Assembly: GCA_004352715.1 (NCBI GenBank)
Contig: SCFE01000060.1
Span: forward strand, 1,969,621-2,033,620
DNA: 64,000 nucleotides
Direction: 5' to 3'
From: Hofstenia miamia
Lineage: Eukaryota > Xenacoelomorpha > Acoela
Shown here: piece by piece, positions 45,911 through 59,400 of the stretch
Numbering within the stretch: position 1 is the stretch's first letter
Layout: every line of letters starts with the position of its first letter
Program-made: the position numbers and the translations under genes
The notes under the pieces: generated by a model
What the model saw: only the letters and a program-made list of their open reading frames with translations
Database searches by the model: none
Told to the model about the DNA's origin: nothing

Positions 45911-46372
45911 GTGCGCCCCTGGGAAGACCGTTGGGTCAAGAAAATTCCTATCACTGGCGAAATTAAAATTTGAAAATGATTTCTGTTAATTTTGGAATTC
46001 GTGGGGAAACTTGCAATGATATATAGTAAAATCACATGTGTTCCTATTCACCCCCACCTAAAAGAGTGAATAGGAATACTCTAAGAATTTTAAAAAATTC
46101 TTGAAAACCAAATAAATACATTTAACACATACCAGATCTTTGAAAATAACTTAAAAAACCGTTCCTATTCACTCCATTTGACGGTAATAAGCAATTTCAT
46201 TTGTAATTTCATTGCACAATTTTAAAAATATTTCTTATTTAGAGGTACCCCGGGCCCCTTGCCCCCTCTGTATCCACCCTTGATTGTATTCTACCAAATG
46301 TTCAATCTTTTGGACATTTTATGCTTCATTTCATAGATATTGGCAAAGGAACCCGCAGAGAGTTTTTGCTGC
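45908..46372. other. Unclassified spacer before gap
   Basis: No coding content recognised. Contains the phrase 'TTCCTATTCAC' and its inverse 'GTGAATAGGAA' around 46050-46075 and again near 46165, giving local hairpin potential, and a G+C-rich patch near 46240-46270. Ends at the N gap. Confidence 0.4.
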
Positions 46373-47372
46373 NNNNNNNNNNNNNNNNNNNNNNNNNNNN
46401 NNNNNNNNNNNNNNNNNNNNNNNNNNNNNNNNNNNNNNNNNNNNNNNNNNNNNNNNNNNNNNNNNNNNNNNNNNNNNNNNNNNNNNNNNNNNNNNNNNNN
46501 NNNNNNNNNNNNNNNNNNNNNNNNNNNNNNNNNNNNNNNNNNNNNNNNNNNNNNNNNNNNNNNNNNNNNNNNNNNNNNNNNNNNNNNNNNNNNNNNNNNN
46601 NNNNNNNNNNNNNNNNNNNNNNNNNNNNNNNNNNNNNNNNNNNNNNNNNNNNNNNNNNNNNNNNNNNNNNNNNNNNNNNNNNNNNNNNNNNNNNNNNNNN
46701 NNNNNNNNNNNNNNNNNNNNNNNNNNNNNNNNNNNNNNNNNNNNNNNNNNNNNNNNNNNNNNNNNNNNNNNNNNNNNNNNNNNNNNNNNNNNNNNNNNNN
46801 NNNNNNNNNNNNNNNNNNNNNNNNNNNNNNNNNNNNNNNNNNNNNNNNNNNNNNNNNNNNNNNNNNNNNNNNNNNNNNNNNNNNNNNNNNNNNNNNNNNN
46901 NNNNNNNNNNNNNNNNNNNNNNNNNNNNNNNNNNNNNNNNNNNNNNNNNNNNNNNNNNNNNNNNNNNNNNNNNNNNNNNNNNNNNNNNNNNNNNNNNNNN
47001 NNNNNNNNNNNNNNNNNNNNNNNNNNNNNNNNNNNNNNNNNNNNNNNNNNNNNNNNNNNNNNNNNNNNNNNNNNNNNNNNNNNNNNNNNNNNNNNNNNNN
47101 NNNNNNNNNNNNNNNNNNNNNNNNNNNNNNNNNNNNNNNNNNNNNNNNNNNNNNNNNNNNNNNNNNNNNNNNNNNNNNNNNNNNNNNNNNNNNNNNNNNN
47201 NNNNNNNNNNNNNNNNNNNNNNNNNNNNNNNNNNNNNNNNNNNNNNNNNNNNNNNNNNNNNNNNNNNNNNNNNNNNNNNNNNNNNNNNNNNNNNNNNNNN
47301 NNNNNNNNNNNNNNNNNNNNNNNNNNNNNNNNNNNNNNNNNNNNNNNNNNNNNNNNNNNNNNNNNNNNNNNN
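46373..47372. other. Assembly gap (1000 N)
   Basis: Exactly 1000 N, so a default-length scaffold gap. Any frame spanning it is meaningless. Confidence 1.
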
Positions 47373-47601
47373 TTTAGGAATAGCTTGCTTAGATCTTTAT
47401 AAAGCATTGCATTCAATTAATCACAACATCCTTATAAGAAAATTAGAACACATTGTCTTTGCAACTATATGTAGGGAATTAATTAGAATCTATTTAAGTA
47501 ACCAATATCAAAAAGTTAAGTTCAAGGGAATTTTTTCAAGATGGAGAAAATTATACAAAGGTATTCCACAAGGCACTCTGCTAGGACAGTTGCTTTTTAC
47601 A

Positions 47602-47670
<69 letters not shown>

Positions 47671-48060
47671 ATGATCTAAAAAGTTCAATAAGCCAAGACT
47701 GAAATGTAGTTCAATATGCTGATGACACTTGCATTTTTACAAGTGAAGCATCACCTGAAAAAACAATTACAAACTTAGAAAAATTTTTTTCTGATTTCAT
47801 AATTAATTCAAAGTGCATTGTCTAACACTAAATCCCCATAAAACAGAAGTTTGTATTAGGTCTGCTAAATCTAAATCAAGCCATAAAATCAATAGAGCGT
47901 TAAGTATTTCTGGTAAAACTGTTGAACCTGCGGAAAAATTTAAATATTTGGGTATAATAATAGACAATAAGCTTAAATTTAACTACAATAATCATTCTAT
48001 ACTAAGAAAATTGGCAATTTCAATTTTAAATATGATTATTTATGCAATCGACCGACCTTT
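47373..48060 (+). pseudogene. LINE C reverse transcriptase, right piece
   Basis: The first 228 bases duplicate 45606-45833 directly (same palm motifs). After a (TA)n tract at 47601-47668 the RT continues: INDLKSSISQD, then VVQYADDTCIFTSEASPEKT (catalytic YADD at about 47716-47727), then LTLNPHKTEVCIR and VEPAEKFKYLGIIIDNKLKF (47813-48010), the thumb. A stop before the YADD box and a frameshift after it make it inactive. It ends abruptly at about 48060 against the inverted ORF1-like frame. Confidence 0.82.
47601..47668. repeat. (TA)n microsatellite inside RT coding sequence
   Basis: About 68 bases of TA dinucleotides between FTIYI and INDL of the reverse transcriptase. Confidence 0.95.
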
Positions 48061-48500
48061 ATGAAAAATGTTTCAATGTGAATCTCTTCATACATATCAA
48101 CTACTGCTTTCATTTCTTTTGTAGTTGCAACAGGATACGAATTTACGGTCGTTACTTTGTCATGCAACAATTTATTTGATCGCAGATTCATAAACATAGA
48201 TGATCCCAAGATTAGAAAATGTGTACCTGGTTTTATGTGCTTTGGCTGTCGAGTACTGAGATGAATAGTATTCGACTTTTCGACTGAAAATTTATTATCA
48301 GGATTCTTCTTGATTAATTCAGTCATTATAGCTTTGTCTATCATATAATTGGTGTCATCCTCTGTTAGTTGAAATAATCGGTGCAGGTTCGCAAGTTCTT
48401 TCTTTTCAATTGATTTCTTTTTTCTTCTTGACCTTTTATAAATAATGTCCAATAATGAACGAGAGTGTTTACTAAACACAACTATTTCATTCGAAATCAA
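48036..48500 (-). pseudogene. LINE C ORF1-like frame, inverted copy
   Basis: The first 125 residues are identical to the frame at 44284-44653. It then continues differently (VATTKEMKAVVDMYEEIHIE), which reads like the natural continuation of an SGNH-like ORF1. It is truncated where it meets the plus-strand reverse transcriptase at about 48050. This is the inner end of the right arm. Confidence 0.6.
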
Positions 48501-49790
48501 ATAGTTTTATGAAGTTTATAAGAGCCCGAATTTCGGCTAAAAAGTTTATCATATTAAGAGTGCCTATCCAAATTAAGACTAGCATAAATGCCTTTTCTAT
48601 TTTTATTGATAAGCCACTAACCTTCCTAAATACACTTAATTCAGTAATGATATTTTTAAGCTTGAGGTATTCAACATGATGAAAGTGAGATCATCTGCAA
48701 ACCGTATCTACATATAGAAAACATATATGCTTTGTTGTGCAATTTTTGATAACCAATTATTCATGTATTTGACAGAATTTTTATATGGATATTTAGTAAA
48801 GAGATATCTCCATGAGTTGGTCAGTTGTGGTTGTTTGTTTTACTCAACATACTAGAAGAGAAAGATGCAACCATTTTCTCAAATTGAATTGATAAGCAAT
48901 CTAATAAATGGTGCCAATTGTGATGTCTATGATTTATAAAAAGATGAATNNNNNNNNNNNNNNNNNNGCTGACTCAATTTTATCTATGGTGATATCAATT
49001 TTTAGATCTTCCTTTTCCTCTTCATTGATTGTAGGGTAATGAAATGGAATGTGCATTTCTGTGTTTGAAGTACTTTTCCTTTAAATCCGTGCATTTTGAA
49101 ATGAAAAGGAAAGGCATTACCAAAACAACTTATATTGATTGTAGTTAATGAAATGGAATGTCCAAGTCTTCTTCAGGTAAATTTTCTGCAAATATCTGTT
49201 AGCATCTCAACTGTACTTTCAATATTTTCACTAAATATATTGTATTTCCTCTTCACCTTTTTAATTCTAGACTTTTCAATGGAAAATTTCAACTACTTAA
49301 TTTCATTTGGATTGCTTTCAACTATTTCATACTCAATAATTTTTATATACTCAGCCTTGAGGGTGTTCTTTTAACTTGGTTAGAGACCATTTTGTAGAGT
49401 GGAACTTAAATTTGAGTCAGTGCATCTTGGATTACTTCTTAAAGATCCTATTTAATATCTTGTAACAGAGTCATTCGGTTTTTTAGGGCAAAAGAAGATT
49501 GTATCAGCTTGTGGATAAATTGAATCTTTTAACCAGATTTCCCTAAACGCATACATTGTGATATTTCCTATTATACTTAGCATTTGCATAAATTCATTGT
49601 GATTTGCACTAAAACTTATATTACTTAGATCAGCAAATTTAATTTTTTTTAAATGGCTTAATACATCTTTAATTTTATTTTCGAAAATTGTTGACTCTGG
49701 GTTACTTTCCATAACGAGAATTATTGTTAAGTTTTCTAAGAATTTTAACCCCATTTTGTTCACATTTTTTTAAAAAGCATTTCTGTGTTT
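48490..49790 (-). pseudogene. LINE B (right copy), decayed
   Basis: Inverted counterpart of 42990-44290. The endonuclease start is open at 49452-49763 on the minus strand, including ILVMESNPES. An 18-N gap (48950-48967) interrupts the RT portion. The FADD box is at about 48690. Inactive. Confidence 0.65.
48950..48967. other. Assembly gap (18 N)
   Basis: Short run of N inside LINE B of the right arm. The left arm has the corresponding sequence at about 43803-43830. Confidence 1.
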
Positions 49791-50829
49791 GAAGTACTTT
49801 TCGTTTAAATTCGTACATTTTGAAATAAAAAGGAAAAAGGCATTACCAAAACAACTTATATTGGATATATAAGCAAATAGGCTGTTATATAAAAATAATC
49901 AAATTAAGTGATGCAATTCGGATAATGTAGAAGACTTTCTACACCCGGATATCTTGCTTCCTAACATTAAACTGACGGGAATTTTTTAAAATTTTTATAG
50001 TCTTAGAAAAAAAATTCAAACGCCTAAAATTTAAAAACTGTAAACAGTATACTCAATCTGAAAACACCACGTGATAGAGGAGTCTCCTTTTTATTTTTCG
50101 ATCTTAGTCCGCAATCTGGTTCTGTCCCATCAAGGCGTGCCACGATTTCTAACCTTACCCATATAAAGAAACAGTCAAATTTCTTTGTTGCTTCCATGTG
50201 CTCAAAACAATAAATACATAAATGTTAGTTATGGAGAGAATTTCAATATTTTCAATAATTCGAAATGTTCAAAGAAATAGTAGATTTTTTCAACCAATTC
50301 AGACAGAGCAATCCGCTTTAATATTCACTTTAAACAAGAAACCATTAAAGTAAATTCCCCAATAAACCTACCTATGCCCTAAAATTTTCAAATTTGCAAA
50401 AAGGCTTGGAAAAAATTCTTTGTAAATGTGGAAAATTGGGGGTTAAGCAATCCCCAGTTCACTCATGATGTTTGTATTTATGTCCAAATCAACTTTGTCC
50501 TCGAAAATTTTTCTGTTGTATAAGTGGTCAATAAGTTTGCACATTTTAACCAATTTTATATACATTTAGGAATTTTATCATATCTGAGTAAAAAATGATT
50601 TATCATCCATGATAATAGGGGTATTTATTTATTGTAGTTCCGTAAAATGTTTTGAGGTTCTCAACTTTGGTCTTCTCTCTGTGCTTCAGTTGTATAAGGA
50701 CGATTTTCTGTGTTGAATGCCGGTATTTAATTTTCTTTGAAGGTTATTGCTACATGAGTATAAAGAATTTCATATTTTGATATCACATCACAAATTTATA
50801 ATTTATTTGACTGAAGCTCTTTCAACATT

Positions 50830-51670
50830 TTCTTGACTTATTTCCAGGCTTGTAATGGGATGATATCTTTTTATTCACAACTCATACCACACCACAAGAA
50901 ATATCGACAAATCCACACAACAAGTCCCATACTACATCACAGGATTTGGGGTTACTCAAGCAGTCCACAGACTGATGAGTGGGTGATACCACGATCCGGT
51001 CAGACCATACCCCTGGAAGTGTACCAGGTCGGTTTACTCGTGAGAAACCTCTGGCGACCCCCGGCACGCAGAGTGCTGCAGTGAGTCTGATCAGCAAAGT
51101 GAAGCCAACTTAAGTTGAGACGGTTGCGTCTTTCCCGCTTTAGCCAACCAAAGCTATTAACGGTGGTAACTTTAGAGAGCGCCTGCTGGCTGCTATATAG
51201 ATCCGAAAAGTTTATTGGAGTACGGGAGCACTGAATGCAAAGCATCTAGTTAGGGTGACTCCATTTAAAAGACATGTTGGATCTTAAACTATAACTACCT
51301 GTGACATAGCAAAGCTGCCTCAACAGTAAAGGCACAGCAAACGCTGGCCTAGGCCTATCTCATAGGCAAGAGACAGAGAGTTTCCGAACTGGTGCCAGTA
51401 GCAGTCTTGCTAACAGTGTTTCCACTGTGTCGCCCTCTGTACATGCACAAAGTACACATGATGGCACCTTCTGTTACCCTGGTTTTAACGCCTGATGTAG
51501 GTTCCAGACTCCGCACACAGACGCACCCACAGAGTGTTAATATTACCCAGGAACCACCGCAAGGAGGTACTCTCTGGGACGATTTATGCATAGCCCTTAT
51601 GGTTTCTGCTACAGGATTAGAAATTTCCTCTCAAATCCCCACAACAAATTTTTATATAAAATGGCCAAAT
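50830..51670. repeat. Unclassified G+C-richer repeat (right arm)
   Basis: Inverted, near-identical counterpart of 41100-41940, with a few small indels (eight bases lost near 51105, one base gained near 50967). The 97-residue frame at 51392-51685 is identical to its left-arm partner. Confidence 0.5.
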
Positions 51671-52091
51671 GCAAAGCTTTTGTAGACACTGAAGATGTTG
51701 AGTATATTTTGATATGCATTAACATAGATAAAATTATGAAAATTTTTAAGAATTAATCCACTAATTATATTCAGTATCGCTGTTTTTAGAAGTTTGTGAC
51801 TCGATACTAATATAATTTTTTAGATGTCTTAAATTTTTTAATTATTTATTGTTAATTATTGACTCCAATACAATTGTCTCACCTCCATTCAAATTGTAAC
51901 GAAAATATACCTAATTGTATGCTGCCTTTATTAAAACTGACTAATAAATAACACTGTGTGACAAAAAATATTTGGTCTTAGTTGAATACTTTTTCTGATC
52001 AATTTGATGTTGCTAAAAACGAATTTGATGTCATTTTAATAGTAGAAACCATACTTAAGGAATTATCATGAAATTGATTTTATTGCCTAAA

Positions 52092-52580
52092 TAGATTATT
52101 AAATTTAGGAATTGAAAATTGTATTATGATGTAGATACAAAAAGCCCTCAAATAACTTTTATAATTGTACACAAACATCTAATTGTAATTTGATGTTAAC
52201 TTAAGCAATGTTTTGTATTCAAATTCCTTTAATTGAGATATTATCAATGCTCTTAGCTTTTCAACAAATTTTTTTGTGATCAAATAACTAATAAATAGAT
52301 ATTTTTCATTGATCTAAACCAACAGAAATTATATNAATAGATTATTAAATTTAGGAATTGAAAATTGTATTATGATGTAGATACAAAAAGCCCTCAAATA
52401 ACTTTTATAATTGTACACAAACATCTAATTGTAATTTGATGTTAACTTAAGCAATGTTTTGTATTCAAATTCCTTTAATTGAGATATTATCAATGCTCTT
52501 AGCTTTTCAACAAATTTTTTTGTGATCAAATAACTAATAAATAGATATTTTTCATTGATCTAAACCAACAGAAATTATAT
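52092..52580. repeat. 245-base direct duplication around a single N
   Basis: The block beginning AATAGATTATTAAATTTAGG at about 52092 recurs at 52336, immediately after the lone N at 52335. Neither the left arm nor copy B has this duplication, so it is probably a contig-joining artefact. Confidence 0.8.
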
Positions 52581-53636
52581 GGGGCCAAAATATTCTCCGA
52601 AATTAATATTTTCTGCAGATTTCAATATGTTCTAGATATACCCACACTCCTAAATACGTCTCTTGATCAGTTAGTGCAATTTTCCCTTTGTTCATCACTA
52701 AATTTTCAGGAAAAACATTCCATTGACCCTTCAGAAAATGAAGTTTAGTAAACATTACTAGCAATATCCCATCTCTTCAATTTAGCAAGAAACATTTCAA
52801 ATTGATTCATGCTAAGATTTAGTATTGCAGCTACTGGAAGGAAAATATGATAGAAAAATCACTATTAGATTGACTCATTTGTTCCTCGAAATTTTTTTGA
52901 AGGATAAACATATGTACTTTTATATAGGAACATTTAAGTATTGGACGTCCATCTTGTGAAGTGCAGGTTCAAGAGTTTTGTTGATAGCAGGATATATGAG
53001 AAAACCCTTTACTTATAGATAAAAATAACTGCCACTATTGTGGTTTTACAGTTTAAGTGCAACATGATATAAGCAAATGGCAAAAGCTATTGATCCTCAA
53101 ATACCCAAAAACATATTATTTGGGTGTTAATAAATGCAATATCCTGATAAATGGTAAATTTCTAAAAATATTTCATATGTTTCAGAATGTTTTTTGCAGC
53201 ACCATTATATTTTTAAAGGGTTGGTTTTTCAGAATAAAATATTCACAAATTAACAAAGAATTCACAGAGGTTTGGCATTTATTAGTGGCCATGATATTTT
53301 TAGAAAAAGAATGAATCATATTGTTATAAACACAGTGCATGGTTGTTATGTAGCATGCACGGAGTATTAAATTAGGTAAACAAATTTTTTTCTCTATTGT
53401 TATCCCAATATGAGACATCACAACAGAGAGACTGAAATTATTGTTGGAAACGAGTAGCAGGGAAGGTTTAACTTCAATCTCCCAATAGTGCATATAGTTT
53501 TAGACATTAAATCAACAAAACAATGCTATGCAGGCTTTCTAATATTTCAATTGTAAAATGTTTCTATGGTATGGTATTAAGCCAAAATGAAACGCCAAAT
53601 ACACAGCATGATACATTATATTTACAGCATCGTTAG

Positions 53637-55090
53637 CCCACGGACTGATTGGGTCAAAATGACCTAATTCAAATTGAAATCATTTTACACATCTCGAGTT
53701 TCTTTTGACAAACCATGAGTGTTTGTGTATTCTCCTACTTAGTTGTCTACATTATATATATGAAGCTTTGGATAGCTGGAGATAAACGTGGTCGCTAAAA
53801 AACTGCTTTTATTTTTCTCACACAAATATGACTGATTGGGTCAAACTGACTCAACTGAATTCATCATTAAATGTATCCATGTGATTTATATAGTTTTTAG
53901 TAAATTTTCAAATCTAATAAAGCTTAAGTGAAAAATTTATTAAGTTAATATAATTTTTTAGGTTTAACTTTTAATTTCGCTATCTAAGCATTATCCTCAA
54001 AGAGAGAGAAGACCACCATAAATTTTAAGGATATGTGCAGAATCCAAATGAAACTGATATTGACGATGACTATTCCAAAAGTGATTCAGTCTACGGTGAA
54101 GGAAATGACATTGATCCATCTACATTTTCTTTTGATCAGCACAATGACAATGATATAGACTCAGATACAAGTTTAAATTCCAGCCTTAGCGTACCTCACT
54201 CTCCTACAACAAGTGAAGCTAGCAATTCTGCAACGCCATGTCAAACTAAAGACGTCACGTTGTCCTCTTTACCAATTTTAACACCATCCCGATCTCGTGC
54301 TATTAACATTGTTCGTAAAACGGCAGGCTTACCATTTCCTGAATAACGAGTTGCTTCTGATGATGATAATGGTCTCAACAAATTCTGAAGGACATAAACT
54401 GTCTGAAATTTTCCAAAATATTTCTTTCGATGAAATGATTGGTTTTCTGGGAGTATTGCTAGTTTGTGGTGCACTTCGCGATTGCAAACTTCTTGTTGAG
54501 CATATTTTCAATGAAGATCATGGTCGACCCAATATATAATGCTACTATTTAGCGTTATCGTTTTAAGGAAATTTTAAAAACATACGTTTGAAGATTATAC
54601 AACATATCGGAAAAATAGAGGGAATGATAAATTTGCTTCAATGCGTAAAGTATGGAAAACTTTCATAAAGACTTTACGAAGTTCATATATTCCAGGACCA
54701 CGTCTTACAATATACGAAATGTTAGCAGCATATCGAGGATACTGTCCATTTCAGTTCACTTCATTTAGTAAAGAGCTAAGAAAGCAAAATTGAACATACC
54801 TGTGTACGATAAGGCAAAATAAATGGGAAATTCCTATAGAAGTTAAAACCTTCAAGTATTGAGAACTTTTTTCATCACTCTTTGCGCATGACAAGCATGC
54901 TACTCTTGTTTATTACAAAGCAAAGAAAGATAGAGCAGTTGTTCTAATTTCAACGTCACATTTTGATTAATAAGTGACATCAACACATCAAATGAACATG
55001 AAACAAAAAGTAAATGAATGATACATTGAGAAAATAGAGAGGTTTTTGTCATCTTGTAAAGCTGCTTCAAGATCAAAACTATCTTCATTC
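53637..55090 (+). mobile_element. piggyBac-like element, internally deleted (right, copy A)
   Basis: Inverted counterpart of 38040-39375, starting CCCACGG after TTAG at 53633-53636. Acidic N-terminus at 54035-54346, shifted frame 54297-54539 with IGFLGVLLVCGALRD and EDHGRP, and the same Tyr in TIYEMLAAYRG (about 54710) as the left copy. Core deleted; the C-terminal remnant follows directly. The sequence then enters the 1000-N gap. Confidence 0.8.
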
Positions 55091-55133
55091 TCTTCATCTG
55101 GACACAATTGGGGGCTCATCTAATTTAAAAATT

Positions 55134-56133
55134 NNNNNNNNNNNNNNNNNNNNNNNNNNNNNNNNNNNNNNNNNNNNNNNNNNNNNNNNNNNNNNNNNNN
55201 NNNNNNNNNNNNNNNNNNNNNNNNNNNNNNNNNNNNNNNNNNNNNNNNNNNNNNNNNNNNNNNNNNNNNNNNNNNNNNNNNNNNNNNNNNNNNNNNNNNN
55301 NNNNNNNNNNNNNNNNNNNNNNNNNNNNNNNNNNNNNNNNNNNNNNNNNNNNNNNNNNNNNNNNNNNNNNNNNNNNNNNNNNNNNNNNNNNNNNNNNNNN
55401 NNNNNNNNNNNNNNNNNNNNNNNNNNNNNNNNNNNNNNNNNNNNNNNNNNNNNNNNNNNNNNNNNNNNNNNNNNNNNNNNNNNNNNNNNNNNNNNNNNNN
55501 NNNNNNNNNNNNNNNNNNNNNNNNNNNNNNNNNNNNNNNNNNNNNNNNNNNNNNNNNNNNNNNNNNNNNNNNNNNNNNNNNNNNNNNNNNNNNNNNNNNN
55601 NNNNNNNNNNNNNNNNNNNNNNNNNNNNNNNNNNNNNNNNNNNNNNNNNNNNNNNNNNNNNNNNNNNNNNNNNNNNNNNNNNNNNNNNNNNNNNNNNNNN
55701 NNNNNNNNNNNNNNNNNNNNNNNNNNNNNNNNNNNNNNNNNNNNNNNNNNNNNNNNNNNNNNNNNNNNNNNNNNNNNNNNNNNNNNNNNNNNNNNNNNNN
55801 NNNNNNNNNNNNNNNNNNNNNNNNNNNNNNNNNNNNNNNNNNNNNNNNNNNNNNNNNNNNNNNNNNNNNNNNNNNNNNNNNNNNNNNNNNNNNNNNNNNN
55901 NNNNNNNNNNNNNNNNNNNNNNNNNNNNNNNNNNNNNNNNNNNNNNNNNNNNNNNNNNNNNNNNNNNNNNNNNNNNNNNNNNNNNNNNNNNNNNNNNNNN
56001 NNNNNNNNNNNNNNNNNNNNNNNNNNNNNNNNNNNNNNNNNNNNNNNNNNNNNNNNNNNNNNNNNNNNNNNNNNNNNNNNNNNNNNNNNNNNNNNNNNNN
56101 NNNNNNNNNNNNNNNNNNNNNNNNNNNNNNNNN
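55134..56133. other. Assembly gap (1000 N)
   Basis: Exactly 1000 N. The sequence after it restarts inside a repeat already passed at 51765, which is why the block appears twice. Confidence 1.
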
Positions 56134-57948
56134 ATTCAGTATCGCTGTTTTTAGAAGTTTGTGACTCGATACTAATATAATTTTTTAGATGTCTTAAATT
56201 TTTTAATTATTTATTGTTAATTATTGACTCCAATACAATTGTCTCACCTCCATTCAAATTGTAACGAAAATATACCTAATTGTATGCTGCCTTTATTAAA
56301 ACTGACTAATAAATAACACTGTGTGACAAAAAATATTTGGTCTTAGTTGAATACTTTTTCTGATCAATTTGATGTTGCTAAAAACGAATTTGATGTCATT
56401 TTAATAGTAGAAACCATACTTAAGGAATTATCATGAAATTGATTTTATTGCCTAAATAGATTATTAAATTTAGGAATTGAAAATTGTATTATGATGTAGA
56501 TACAAAAAGCCCTCAAATAACTTTTATAATTGTACACAAACATCTAATTGTAATTTGATGTTAACTTAAGCAATGTTTTGTATTCAAATTCCTTTAATTG
56601 AGATATTATCAATGCTCTTAGCTTTTCAACAAATTTTTTTGTGATCAAATAACTAATAAATAGATATTTTTCATTGATCTAAACCAACAGAAATTATATG
56701 GGGCCAAAATATTCTCCGAAATTAATATTTTTTCAGATTTCAATATGTTCTAGACATCACCACACTCCTAAGTACGTCTCTTGATCAGTTAGTGCAATTT
56801 TCCGTTTGTTCATCATTAAAATTTCAGGAAAAACATTCCATTGACAATTCAGAAAATGAAGTTTAGTAAACATTACTGGCAATATCTTATCTCTTCAACG
56901 TAGCAAAAAACATTTCAAATTGATTCATGCTAAGATTTAACCTTGCAGCTACTGGAAGAAAAATGAGATCCTGAGAATTTATGATAGAAAAATCGCTATT
57001 AGATTGACTCATTTGTTCCTCGAAATTTTTTTGAAGGATAAACATATGTACATTTAAGTATTGGAGGTCCATCTTGTGAAGTGCAGGTTCAAGAGTTTTG
57101 TTGATAGCAGGATATATGAGAAAACCCCTTACTTATAGATAAAAATAACTGCCACTATTGTGGTTTTTCAATTTAGGCAAGCATGATATCAACAAATGGC
57201 AAAAGCTATTGATCCTCAAATAACCAAAAACATATTATTTGGGTGTTAATAAATGCAATATCCTGATAAATGGTAAATTTCTAAAAATATTTCATATGTT
57301 TCAGAATGTTTTTTGCAGCACCATTATATTTTTCAAGGGTTGATTTTTCAGAATAAAATATTCACAAATGTAACAAAGAATTACCAGAGGTTTGGCATTT
57401 ATTAGCAGCCATGATATTTATAGAGAAAGAATGAATCATATTGTTATAAACACAGTGCATGGTTGTTATGTAGCATGCACGGAGTATGAAATTAGGTCAA
57501 CAATTTTTTTCTCTATTGATATCCCAATATGAGGCATCACAACGGAGAAACTGACATTATTGTTGGAAACGAGTAGCAGGGAAGGTTTAACTTCATTGTC
57601 CCAATACTGCATATAGTATTGGGCATTAAATCAACAAAACAATGCTATGCAGGCTTTCTAAACTTAGAATAAATATTACTAAAAAAGTATGGTTTTGTCT
57701 TTATAATTGCTTTCAATTTCAAAATTGTCATCCCAAATTTGACAGAAATCGGTGAAAAAAATGTATCAACTAAAGTTTATGTCCTAACTCTATGTCACTA
57801 TATAGTTTTCAAATACGTCTAAAATAGTTTAATTAGTTGCTGTAGCAAAATACCTATTTCAATTGTAAAATGTTTCTATGGTATGTTATTAAGCCAAAAT
57901 GAAACACCAAATACACATCATGATACATTATATTTACAGCATCGTTAG

Positions 57949-59400
57949 CCCACGGACAACTGATTGGGTCAAAATGACCTAATTCAAATTGAAATCATTT
58001 TACACATCTCGAGTTTCTTTTGACAAACCATGAGTGTTTGTGTATTCTCCTACTTAGTTGTCTACATTATATATATAAAGCTTTGGATAGCTAGAGATAA
58101 ACGTGGTCACTAAAAAACTGCTTTTATTTTTCTCACACAAATATGACTGATTGGGTCAAACTGACTCAACTGAATTCATCATTAAATGTATCGATGGGAT
58201 TTATATAGTTTTTAGTAAATTTTCAAATCTAATAAAGCTTAAGTGAAAAATTTATTAAGTTAATATAATTTTTTAGGTTTAACTTTTAATTTCGCTATCT
58301 AAGCATTATCCTCAAAGAGAGAGAAGACCACCATAAATTTTAAGGATATGTGCAGAATCCAAATAAAACTGATTTTGACGATGACTATTCCAAAAGTGAT
58401 TCAGTCTACGGTAAAGGAAGTGACATTGATCCATCTACATTTTCTTTTGATCAGCACAATGACAATGATATAGAGTCAGATACAAGTTTAAATTCCAGCC
58501 TTAGCGTACCTCACTCTCCTACAACAAGTGAAGCTAGCAATTCTGCAACGCCATGTCAAACTAAAGACGTCACGTTGTCCTCTTTACCAATTTTAACACC
58601 ATCCCGATCTCGTGCTATTAACATTGTTCGTAAAACGGCAGGCTTACCATTTCCTGAATAACGAGTTGCTTCTGATGATGATAATGGTCTCAACAAATTC
58701 TGAAGGACATAAACTGTCTGAAATTTTCCAAAATATTTCTTTCGATGAAATGATTGGTTTTCTGGGAGTATTGCTAGTTTGTGGTGCACTTCGCGATTGC
58801 AAACTTCTTGTTGAGCATATTTTCAATGAAGATCATGGTCGACCCAATATATAATGCTACTATTTCGCGTTATCGTTTTAAGGAAATTTTAAAAACATAC
58901 GTTTGAAGATTATACAACACATCGGAAAAATAGAGCGAATGATAAATTTGCTTCAATGCGTAAAGTATGGAAAACTTTCATAAAGACTTTACGAAGTTCA
59001 TATATTCCAGGACCACGTCTTACAATTGACGAAATGCTAGCAGCATATCGAGGATACTGTCCATTTCAGTTCACTTCATTTAGTAAAGAGCTAAGAAAGC
59101 AAAATTGAACATACCTGTGTACGATAAGGCAAAATAAATGGGAAATTCCTATAGAACTTAAAACCTTCAAGTATTGAGAACTTTTTTCATCACTCTTTGC
59201 GCATGACAAGCATGCTACTCTTGTTTCTTACAAAGCAAAGAAAGATAGAGCAGTTGTTCTAATTTCAACGTCACATTTTGATTAATAAGTGACATCAACA
59301 CATCAAATGAACATGAAACAAAAAGTAAATGAATGATACATTGAGAAAATAGAGAGGTTTTTGTCATCTTGTAAAGCTGCTTCAAGATCAAAACTATCTT
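57949..59400 (+). mobile_element. piggyBac-like element, internally deleted (right, copy B)
   Basis: Third copy of the same deleted element, starting CCCACGG after TTAG at 57945-57948. It differs from the other two at many positions: N-terminus NPNKTDFDDD rather than NPNETDIDDD/NANETDIDDD, and it keeps the first catalytic Asp (TIDEMLAAYRG near 59025). It shares the same core deletion and frameshifts, so it is inactive too. C-terminal remnant WEIPIELKTFKY, LFSSLFAHDKHATL at about 59138-59250. Confidence 0.8.

Noticed and set aside
46284-47679. Long frames of 345-452 residues across the centre of the window
   Set aside because: They consist almost entirely of the 1000-N gap; only the short ends are real sequence.
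47813-48064. 83-residue frame as a separate gene
   Set aside because: It is the thumb region of the LINE C reverse transcriptase, continuing the motifs before it in another frame.
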